Shown: one piece after another, positions 32,912-38,837 of the stretch | How the letters are laid out: each line of letters starts with the position of its first letter | How positions within the stretch are numbered: the first letter of the stretch is position 1 | Source of the DNA: Thiobacillus sp. | GTDB lineage: Bacteria > Pseudomonadota > Gammaproteobacteria > Burkholderiales > Thiobacillaceae | Length of the DNA stretch: 38,837 nt | Assembly: GCA_030692355.1 (NCBI GenBank) | Contig: JAUYCF010000103.1 | Coordinates: 1-38,837, forward strand | Reading direction: 5' to 3' | Translations under genes and position numbers: made by a program | The notes under the pieces: model-generated | Told to the model about the DNA's origin: nothing | The model's database searches: none | The model's input: the letters and a program-made list of their open reading frames with translations, nothing else

Positions 32912-34123
32912 CTATTGAAATGGCAAGCGGTGCTGTTGCGCTGATTCGCCGCCGGATTTGACCCGGTACATGGCGGCGTCGGCGGCGCGAATCAGGGCGT
33001 CTTCGTCGGTGCCGTCGTCGGGGTACAGCGCCTGGCCGATGCTGGCAGCGATTTCCACATCGAGTCCGTAGAAATGCGTGTCCGAATTCAGCGCCTGCTC
33101 GATCTTGTATGCGGCGGCGAGGCAGTCCTGCCGCCCCTGCACCCCTTCCAGCAGCATCACGAACTCGTCGCCCCCCAGACGTGCGACCGAATCGGAGCCG
33201 CGAATGCTGGCGGTGAGGCGTTTCGCCACTTCGGTCAGCACGGCGTCGCCCACATGGTGGCCAAGCCGGTCGTTGATCTCCTTGAAGCGGTCCAGATCCA
33301 CATACAGAATGCCCACCTTGCCGCCGTAGCGATGGGCGTGGCGGACCGCCTGTTGCAGCCGGTCGTAAAACAGTCGCCGATTGGCCAGTCCGGTGAGCGG
33401 ATCGTGCGTGGCCTCTTCGCGCAGCGCCGCGCGCGAGCGCTCAAGCTCCACCATCTGCTCGCTTACCTGCACCGACTTCAGGCGCATGTTCCCCAGCGTG
33501 CGCCAGGCGATCAGCAGCGCCAGGGCAATCGCCGCGATGCCGAATCCCAGCGTGAACAAAAAGGTGCGCTGGTACGTTTGCTGTGCCTGCTGCTGGGCGG
33601 CCAGGTTGTCCTGCAGATAAAGATTGCGCATGTCGTCCAGTTGCCGGTTGAACGCTTCCTGGATGGGGATGGCTTCCTGCACCAGGATCCGGCGCGCGTC
33701 TGCGCTGCGTTCTGCGTTGAGCAGATCGACCACCTGTTCCTGTATCGATTCAATATCGTTGACCAGCCGGGTCTGGGTATCGAAGCTGCGCTGCTCGGCA
33801 GCGGAGAGTCCCATCTGGCGTAGCGCATTGCGTCCGCTTCCGACCAGGAAGCCGGCGCGGTTGAATTCCTGGAAATAAGCATCGCGCTCGAACGGATCGT
33901 TGGCCAGCGCCATGTGGAACAGGCTGTCGGTGCGGAGGTGCGCCGCCACCTGCGTTTGAGTGATGAGGTCGATCTTGCGGTTGTGCTGCTCGACCACCGT
34001 GCGGATCTGCGAGCCCAGCGTCTGCAACTGCAGCAGGCCGTTCAACGTCAGCCCGCAAATCAGGGCGATCAAAACGAGGAAAGCCGTGCCGGTGGTGAGG
34101 AGCACTGCGCGTTGTGGGGGCAT
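32912..34123 (-). CDS. Membrane-bound GGDEF diguanylate cyclase
   Basis: A 403-residue inner-membrane protein. Membrane segments at about 8-30 and 188-210 enclose a helical periplasmic sensor (four-helix-bundle type, LITQTQVAAHLRTDSLFHMALANDPFERDAYF). The cytosolic GGDEF domain has RLGGDEF with GGDEF at 317-321, and the inhibitory RxxD (RGSD) five residues before it, so an active, feedback-controlled c-di-GMP synthase is likely. No EAL domain. It appears to be its own transcription unit, 38 bases from the peroxiredoxin gene. Confidence 0.93.
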   Translation of the reverse strand: MPPQRAVLLTTGTAFLVLIALICGLTLNGLLQLQTLGSQIRTVVEQHNRKIDLITQTQVAAHLRTDSLFHMALANDPFERDAYFQEFNRAGFLVGSGRNALRQMGLSAAEQRSFDTQTRLVNDIESIQEQVVDLLNAERSADARRILVQEAIPIQEAFNRQLDDMRNLYLQDNLAAQQQAQQTYQRTFLFTLGFGIAAIALALLIAWRTLGNMRLKSVQVSEQMVELERSRAALREEATHDPLTGLANRRLFYDRLQQAVRHAHRYGGKVGILYVDLDRFKEINDRLGHHVGDAVLTEVAKRLTASIRGSDSVARLGGDEFVMLLEGVQGRQDCLAAAYKIEQALNSDTHFYGLDVEIAASIGQALYPDDGTDEDALIRAADAAMYRVKSGGESAQQHRLPFQ

Positions 34124-34161
34124 GAGCGCTTTTGATCAGATCATCCTTTGAATTTAGTCCA

Positions 34162-34728
34162 TTATTTGGCTGGAGGCAGGGCTTGCCGTGCCGCCCGTTG
34201 CAGGGTTCTCAGGGTGCGGGTCACTTCCTGCGCGTGGTCTGCCGGATCGACCTTGTCGAAGCGTGCGGCGATGCGGCCGTCCGGCGCAATGATGAAAGTA
34301 CGGCGGCGCGCAAAGCGCACGACGCCCAGATTCAGCAGGCTGTCGTATGCCGCGGCGGTCTGCCCGTCGGGGTCCGACAGCAGCGGAAACGGCAGCTGGT
34401 ATTTGCGGGCGAAACCGGCATGCGAGCGGGCGTCGTCGACACTCACCCCGACCACCGCGGCGTCGAGATCGTCCAGGACTCCGATGTCGTCGCGAAAACG
34501 GCAGGCCTCCCGGGTGCAGCCCGGCGTGTCGTCCCGGGGGTAGAAATACAGCACCAGCCAGCGCCCGGCGTAATCGCCCAGGCGATGGGTCCGGCCGTTC
34601 TGGTCCGGCAAGGCGAAGTCCGGCGCCGCACTGCCTTCCGGCCGGTGCGCCCCCGGCCGCAGCATCCACAGCACCGCACTCGCCACCAGCAACAGCGCCG
34701 CCAATCCGCCCAGCATCGGTTTCAGCAT
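34162..34728 (-). CDS. Membrane-anchored Bcp/PrxQ-type peroxiredoxin
   Basis: A 188-residue protein with an N-terminal hydrophobic segment (5-23) and then a thioredoxin-fold peroxiredoxin facing the periplasm. The peroxidatic Cys71 is in YPRDDTPGCTREAC and the likely resolving Cys76 is five residues later, the atypical two-Cys layout of Bcp/PrxQ. FALPDQNGRTHRL and VVGVSVDD are family-typical. I chose ATG 34728, preceded by GGGAGAA; an upstream start at 34803 lacks support. Most Bcp proteins are cytosolic, so the anchor is notable; it may defend the envelope together with the periplasmic peroxidase at 2780-3961 (inference). Confidence 0.88.
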   Translation of the reverse strand: MLKPMLGGLAALLLVASAVLWMLRPGAHRPEGSAAPDFALPDQNGRTHRLGDYAGRWLVLYFYPRDDTPGCTREACRFRDDIGVLDDLDAAVVGVSVDDARSHAGFARKYQLPFPLLSDPDGQTAAAYDSLLNLGVVRFARRRTFIIAPDGRIAARFDKVDPADHAQEVTRTLRTLQRAARQALPPAK

Positions 34729-34798
34729 GTGTGTTCTCCCGACGCGCATCATAGCGGGGCCGGCGCGGCAGCGGCTCGGTAATCCATGCGCGATTCGG

Positions 34799-34804
34799 TA
34801 CAAT
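34799..34804 (+). promoter_or_regulatory. -10 box of tRNA-Arg
   Basis: TACAAT ending 9 bases before the mature tRNA 5' end, consistent with a short precursor leader. The -35 is not obvious. Confidence 0.45.
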
Positions 34805-34813
34805 GCGCGCCAC

Positions 34814-34889
34814 GCCCCGGTAGCTCAGTGGATAGAGCAACCCCCTCCTAAGGGGTAGGTCGGACGTTCGATTCGTCTTCGGGGCGCCA
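34814..34889 (+). tRNA. tRNA-Arg (anticodon CCT)
   Basis: A full cloverleaf. Acceptor stem GCCCCGG pairs with TCGGGGC (one G-T). D arm TAGCTCAGTGGATAGAGCA. Anticodon stem ACCCC/GGGGT with loop CTCCTAA gives anticodon CCT (34847-34849), reading AGG. T arm GGACG/CGTCT with loop TTCGATT. CCA is encoded at 34887-34889. The AGG codon is rare in GC-rich genomes, and tRNA 3' ends like this are common integration sites. Confidence 0.96.
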
Positions 34890-35231
34890 GTCAAATCAAA
34901 CACTTACGTGTTTATCTAGGGTGCGGAATTTGCCGGAATGGTTGCCGTGTAGGCGTCATGTAGGTTTTTCCTGTCGTAGCCAATACCAGCAAATCTCGTG
35001 TGGCGACTTGCTCATCATTCTGAAAGGTGGGCGAGTGCGCTTTTTGTAATTCAGCGAAACATCCCGCGTCACAGGATGGCCCCCCCGACCCCGACGATGA
35101 TGCTTATCTGACCCGCAAAGGCATCAAGGCGCACGGTGCGAGGCTGCACAAGGGGGGCTGCTGATCGGGTGTCTGCCGCGAAGCAATGACGGCGAATCCT
35201 TACGCATACTTCCCATGCCGATGCATCGGCG
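34890..35231. other. Gene-free stretch after tRNA-Arg
   Basis: A 342-bp stretch of lower GC than its surroundings. A small palindrome AAACAC/GTGTTT (34898-34913) right after the tRNA may act as its terminator. A plus-strand open stretch ending at 35163 (DDAYLTRKGIKAHGARLHKGGC) has a clean stop but no start and is not recognised. A fragment GCGAAGCAATGACGG near 35178-35192 belongs to the CGTCATTGCGAG repeat family. An abandoned integration site is possible but unproven. Confidence 0.45.
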
Positions 35232-36614
35232 TCACACGATCTCCTCATGGTAATGCCGATGCAGCGCATCCAGCAGCCTGGCGTGGATGCCGCCAAACCC
35301 CCCGTTGCTCATCATCAGCACATGGTCGCCGGCGCGGGCATCCGCCACCATCTGGCTGACCAGTTTATCCAGCTTGTCGAACACCTTCGCCTTGTCGCCC
35401 AGCGGGGCTAGAGCCTCGGTGGCGTCCCAGCCGAGGTTGGCGCCGTAGCAGTAGACGAGGTCGGCGTCGGCGAGGCTGTTGGGCAGGGCGGCCTTCATCA
35501 CGCCGAGCTTCATGGTGTTGGAGCGCGGTTCCAGCACGGCGAGGATGCGTGCGCGGCCGACCTTCGCCCGCAGGCCTTCGACGGTGGTGGCAATCGCGGT
35601 GGGGTGGTGGGCGAAGTCGTCGTAGACGGTGATGCCGTGCACGGCGCCGCGGATTTCCATGCGCCGCTTGACGTTCTCGAAGCGGGACAGGGCGTCGATC
35701 GCCACGGCGGCGGGGACGCCGGCGTGGCGCGCGGCGGCGATCGCGGCCAGCGCGTTCATGCGGTTGTGCTCGCCGATCAGCGACCACTTCACGCGGCCCT
35801 GCAGGGCGCCGTCGAAGAAGACGTCGAAGTGGCCGTCGGCGTCGACTTCGCCGGCGCTCCAGCCGCCGGCGCCGTGGGTTGATCCGGCGCCGAAGCGCTC
35901 GACCGGGGTCCACAGGCCGCGCTCGAACACGCGGTCGAGGTTGACATCGGTGCCGTTGGCGACGATGAGGCCGTTGCCGGGGACGGTGCGCACCAGATGG
36001 TGGAACTGGGTTTCGATGGCGGCGAGGTCGGGGAAGATGTCGGCGTGGTCGTATTCGAGGTTGTTGAGGATGAGCGTGCGCGGGTGGTAGTGGACGAACT
36101 TGGAGCGCTTGTCGAAGAAGGCGGTGTCGTATTCGTCGGCCTCGATGACGAAGAAGGGGCTGTCGGTGAGGCGTGCCGAAATTCCGAAATTCTGCGGGAT
36201 GCCGCCGACGAGGAAGCAGGGGGAAAGCCCGGCATCTTCGAGGATCCAGGCGAGCATGGCGGAGGTGGTGGTCTTGCCGTGGGTGCCGGCGACGGCGAGC
36301 ACCCATTTGTCTTTCAGAACATTGTCGGCCAGCCACTGCGGGCCGGAGGTGTAGGCGAGGCCGCGGTCGAGGATGGCTTCCATCAGCGGGTTGCCGCGGG
36401 TGACGACGTTGCCGACGACGAAAACGTCGGGCTCGAGGCCGATCTGGCCGGCATCCCATCCTTCGGTCAGCGCGATGCCGAGGGCGCGCAGCTGGTCGGA
36501 CATCGGCGGGTAGACGTTGGCGTCGCAGCCGGTGACGGTGTGGCCGGCTGCGCGGGCAATGGCGGCAAGGCCGCCCATGAAGGTGCCGCAGATGCCGAGG
36601 ATGTGGAGGTGCAT
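35232..36614 (-). CDS. mpl: UDP-N-acetylmuramate:L-Ala-gamma-D-Glu-meso-DAP ligase (murein tripeptide ligase)
   Basis: A 460-residue Mur-ligase-family enzyme that reattaches recycled murein tripeptide to UDP-MurNAc. It begins MHLHILGICGTFMGGLAAIARAAGHTVTGCDANVYPPMSDQL, distinctive of Mpl against MurC, and has the ATP loop GTHGKTTT, LNNLEYDHADIF, the NRMNALAAIAAA motif and YDDFAHHPTAI. Length is normal. Its ATG is 5 bases from a nine-unit TTAGGGG array, so the usual ribosome-binding site is replaced by repeat. It lies downstream of the histidine kinase on the same strand. Confidence 0.95.
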   Translation of the reverse strand: MHLHILGICGTFMGGLAAIARAAGHTVTGCDANVYPPMSDQLRALGIALTEGWDAGQIGLEPDVFVVGNVVTRGNPLMEAILDRGLAYTSGPQWLADNVLKDKWVLAVAGTHGKTTTSAMLAWILEDAGLSPCFLVGGIPQNFGISARLTDSPFFVIEADEYDTAFFDKRSKFVHYHPRTLILNNLEYDHADIFPDLAAIETQFHHLVRTVPGNGLIVANGTDVNLDRVFERGLWTPVERFGAGSTHGAGGWSAGEVDADGHFDVFFDGALQGRVKWSLIGEHNRMNALAAIAAARHAGVPAAVAIDALSRFENVKRRMEIRGAVHGITVYDDFAHHPTAIATTVEGLRAKVGRARILAVLEPRSNTMKLGVMKAALPNSLADADLVYCYGANLGWDATEALAPLGDKAKVFDKLDKLVSQMVADARAGDHVLMMSNGGFGGIHARLLDALHRHYHEEIV

Positions 36615-36619
36615 GGTGG

Positions 36620-36682
36620 TTAGGGGTTAGGGGTTAGGGGTTAGGGGTTAGGGGTTAGGGGTTAGGGGTTAGGGGTTAGGGG
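36620..36682. repeat. Nine perfect TTAGGGG heptads directly before mpl
   Basis: Uninterrupted TTAGGGG units from 36620 to 36682, 63 bp, G-rich strand on plus. On the mpl coding strand this reads CCCCTAA repeated, ending CCACC before the ATG. Telomere-like in composition; capable of G-quadruplex in the template strand. Confidence 0.97.
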
Positions 36683-36707
36683 GGACAGGCACGGGCCGAG
36701 GCTTTTC

Positions 36708-36728
36708 GCCTCACGCCTCACGCCTCAC
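36708..36728. repeat. Three GCCTCAC heptads
   Basis: Perfect 7-bp tandem units 36708-36728, 25 bases from the TTAGGGG array and 10 bases from the histidine kinase stop. Same unit length, unrelated sequence. Confidence 0.9.
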
Positions 36729-36738
36729 CGATACACGA

Positions 36739-38655
36739 TTATCCCACGGTTGGCGCGCGCGCCTGCTGGATCAGGTGGGTGAGCAGGGCACGCAGCTTGG
36801 CGGGGCGCAGCGGCTTGTGCAGCAGCGGGAAGCCGGCCTGGCCGATGCGCTGGATGGTGTCGGGCGCGGTGTCGCCGGTGACCACGATGGCCGGGATGCC
36901 GGGGCCGTATTTCTGCCGCAGGCGGACGATGACTTCGATGCCGTCGGTGTCGTCAGGCAGGCGGTAGTCCGACACGATGATGTCGGGTACGCGGGCGAGG
37001 CCATCGAGCCATTGCTCGGCTTCGGCGGCGCTGTGCGCGGTGACCAGGTCGATATTCCAGTGGTCGAACAGCTCGGCCATGCCGCGCAGGATCGCGCTTT
37101 CGTCGTCGACCAGCAGCACCAGGGCGTCGGCCGGGATTTGTGCGGGTGCGCCGGCGGTGATGGGGGACTGGATCAGCCGGGCGTCGCCGCACGGCACATC
37201 GATGCTGAACGTCGAGCCATGGTCCGGGCGCGAGCGCAAGTCGATCCGGTGCCCCAGCAGTCGGCCCATGCGCGAGACGATGGCGAGCCCGAGCCCCAGT
37301 CCCTTGCTGCGGTCGCGCGCCGGGTTGTGCAGTTGCACGAATTCGTGGAACACGCTTTCCTGCTGGTCCGGCGGGATGCCGCGCCCGCTGTCGATCACGC
37401 TGAGACGCACCATGCCGCCGCGTCGGCGGCAGGCCACCAGCACGCCACCGTCGTCGGTGTAGCGGATGGCGTTGGCGATCAGGTTGACCAGGATGCGCTC
37501 GATCAGCAGCGGGTCGCTGTACAACGCGATGTCGCAGGGACGAAAGCACAACCGCAGCCGTTTTTCTGCCGCCACTGCGCCGAACTGCTGTTCAAGTTCC
37601 CGCAGCATCTTTTGCAGCGGGAAATGCACCGGGTGGGCTTCGATGGCGCCTGCATCCAGCCGTGAAATATCCAGCAGTGCATTGAACAGCAAGGTCATCG
37701 CCGCGGTGGAGGCTTCGATGTTTTCGATCAGGGTTAGCGTTTCGGTTGGGTGGTTGCGCGTCTTCAGCGCGGTGACAAACAGCGACAGCGCATGCAGCGG
37801 CTGCCGCAGATCGTGGCTGGCGGCGGCGAAGAAGCGTGTCTTTGCGTGATGGGCGCGCTCGGCCATGTCTTTTTTGGCGGCGAGATCGGCGGTGGCCTCG
37901 CGGATGCGCTGTTCCAGTTCGCGGCGGTGCGCCTGCAGGGCCTCTGCCATGTTGTTCACTCCGGTCGCCAGCGTGCCGACCTCGCCCGCCGGCGGCAACT
38001 GCGTGCGTGCCGTGAGGTCGTGGCACGCCAGCCGCCCAACCACCTGCCCGACATGCCGCAACTGTCCGGCCAGCCGGTTGGAAAGCCTCCAGGCCAGCGT
38101 GCCCGTGAGCGTCAGCGCCACCAGCATCAGCAGTGCGGCGTGGATCAGGGTGTCGCGCTTGAAGGCGCCGATCTGGTCGAGCGACACCCCGACTTCCACA
38201 TGTCCCAGAAGCTTGTCGACCGGGGCGGCGCTGGCGGCGTAGAGCGGGTCGTCGTTGAAATCGGCGGCTGGCAGGCGGATCTCGTTGTGCTGCGTGTAAT
38301 GAGCGTGCGGGAGGGCTGCATGAAGGCTGTCGCCTGTGCCGGCGATCATCTGCCCGCGTGCGTCGGATACGCGGGCAAAGGCCAGTTGGCTATTTGCAGC
38401 CTCGGTTTTGAGCAGCCTGTCCACCCGCGCCAAATCGCCGTTGATCAGCGCATACGGCAAGGTGTCGGCCAGGTGGCGGACTGCATCGGCGGCGCGCGCG
38501 TGCAGCGCGTTTTCCGCGGTGGCGAGGGTCTGGGTGGTGAAATAGGCCGCCATTCCGAACTCGGCCAGCAGGGCGGGCAGCAGCGCAATCACCAGCATCC
38601 GGCTGCGGATGCTGGAAAGCGACAGCCGTCTGGACAGGGTCCGCAGGGAATTCAC
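36739..38655 (-). CDS. Hybrid sensor histidine kinase with C-terminal receiver
   Basis: A 638-residue inner-membrane protein. Membrane segments at about 20-40 and 170-188 enclose a periplasmic sensor. Then come HAMP (about 190-243), HisKA with H-box SHDLRQPLHALS and phospho-acceptor His281, HATPase with NLIANAIRYTDDGG, DSGRGIP and KGLGLGLAIV, and a receiver with acidic pair DD (517-518), phospho-acceptor Asp563 (VSDYRLPDD) and the HKP lysine. No output domain: the signal probably passes to a separate regulator. The start is GTG (38655), overlapping as GTGA the stop of the receiver-domain gene upstream. Confidence 0.93.
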   Translation of the reverse strand: MNSLRTLSRRLSLSSIRSRMLVIALLPALLAEFGMAAYFTTQTLATAENALHARAADAVRHLADTLPYALINGDLARVDRLLKTEAANSQLAFARVSDARGQMIAGTGDSLHAALPHAHYTQHNEIRLPAADFNDDPLYAASAAPVDKLLGHVEVGVSLDQIGAFKRDTLIHAALLMLVALTLTGTLAWRLSNRLAGQLRHVGQVVGRLACHDLTARTQLPPAGEVGTLATGVNNMAEALQAHRRELEQRIREATADLAAKKDMAERAHHAKTRFFAAASHDLRQPLHALSLFVTALKTRNHPTETLTLIENIEASTAAMTLLFNALLDISRLDAGAIEAHPVHFPLQKMLRELEQQFGAVAAEKRLRLCFRPCDIALYSDPLLIERILVNLIANAIRYTDDGGVLVACRRRGGMVRLSVIDSGRGIPPDQQESVFHEFVQLHNPARDRSKGLGLGLAIVSRMGRLLGHRIDLRSRPDHGSTFSIDVPCGDARLIQSPITAGAPAQIPADALVLLVDDESAILRGMAELFDHWNIDLVTAHSAAEAEQWLDGLARVPDIIVSDYRLPDDTDGIEVIVRLRQKYGPGIPAIVVTGDTAPDTIQRIGQAGFPLLHKPLRPAKLRALLTHLIQQARAPTVG

Positions 38656-38837
38656 GGGACGCGGGCCCGCTGCTGGATGGCAAGAACGGACTCCGGGGCG
38701 GATAAGATCACCAGCGGTATATCGGGGAAGCGGTGCCGGTATTGCGTAATCCCCTGCATGCCGACGAACCCCGGCATGTTGAGGTCGACCAGCGCGAGAT
38801 CGAGATCGGCGTGCAGCGCGGTCTGCGCAAACAGGCT
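38652..38837 (-). CDS. Receiver-domain response regulator, partial at window edge and ending early
   Basis: The frame enters at the window end and reads SLFAQTALHADLDLALVDLNMPGFVGMQ, with the phospho-acceptor Asp in VDLNMPG, then PDIPLVILSAPESVLAIQQRARVP and a stop. A receiver normally needs about 60 more residues after this Asp, including a conserved Lys and final helix, and LuxR-type relatives then have a DNA-binding domain. Here only about 43 follow, so the domain looks truncated. It overlaps the kinase GTG start by GTGA, so the two are coupled. Whether the N-terminal part is intact is not visible. Confidence 0.8.
   Translation of the reverse strand, partial: SLFAQTALHADLDLALVDLNMPGFVGMQGITQYRHRFPDIPLVILSAPESVLAIQQRARVP

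Noticed and set aside
35095-35163. Plus-strand open stretch ending AHGARLHKGGC
   Set aside because: No start codon or recognised family; kept only as a remark under the gene-free stretch.
36620-36682. TTAGGGG array as a true telomere or replicon end
   Set aside because: It is internal, between mpl and a kinase gene, with no terminal structure; unit-length kinship with other heptads explains it better.

Overview
The window is GC-rich chromosomal DNA from a betaproteobacterium. A Thiobacillaceae-like or Gallionellaceae-like sulfur or iron oxidiser fits best. The basis is the gene set (hrcA-hemH, nadK-recN, a complete rsx/rnf operon followed by nth and a DUF1841 gene, hrpA, mpl) and the relic of a flavocytochrome c sulfide dehydrogenase flavoprotein. 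Placement below class level is inference. Most of the window is ordinary housekeeping DNA, but nearly every gap is packed with dispersed repeats.

Region 1 (1-2700) is an accessory island of toxin-antitoxin-type gene pairs: DUF4258/DUF2283, a complete higBA, and a decapitated RelE/ParE-type toxin followed by an intact HI1420-family antitoxin. They sit among at least 14 copies of a 19-20 bp REP-like hairpin. Three pairs of these form near-identical inverted doublets (REPIN-like), and a 128-bp segment is duplicated at both ends of the island. Region 2 (2780-7200) holds a di-heme cytochrome c peroxidase, a frameshifted fccB remnant, a 166-bp MITE, hemH and hrcA. Region 3 (7196-12592) is nadK, recN, a secreted thermonuclease and a Fur-box-preceded feoB with a degenerate P-loop. 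Region 4 (12593-18945) starts with a REP-rich gap, then a divergent pair (HDAC-type deacetylase and Pat-like acetyltransferase), then an HDOD/pseudo-receiver/GGDEF regulator.

Region 5 (19185-25651, minus strand) is rsxABCDGE-nth-DUF1841, with every rsx junction overlapping by 1 or 4 bases. Region 6 (25748-29043) has a HAD phosphatase with a soluble PDC-sensor protein, a YecA/UPF0149 protein and a CbiM-like membrane protein. Region 7 (29079-34889) has hrpA, a membrane GGDEF protein, a membrane-anchored peroxiredoxin and tRNA-Arg(CCT). Region 8 (34890-38837) has a gene-free stretch, mpl, a hybrid histidine kinase and the 3' end of a receiver-domain gene that stops early.

The most unusual signals are in the non-coding DNA. 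(a) A REPIN-like array is interwoven with toxin-antitoxin genes; its core hexamer is also the half-site of the palindrome over the higBA promoter. (b) Heptanucleotide tandem arrays, including telomere-like TTAGGGG, lie 5-15 bp from the start codons of hrcA, nadK, a HAD phosphatase gene and mpl, where a ribosome-binding site or core promoter should be. (c) Several genes have a -10-like box almost touching the start codon, suggesting leaderless transcripts. No CRISPR array, rRNA or complete insertion sequence was seen.
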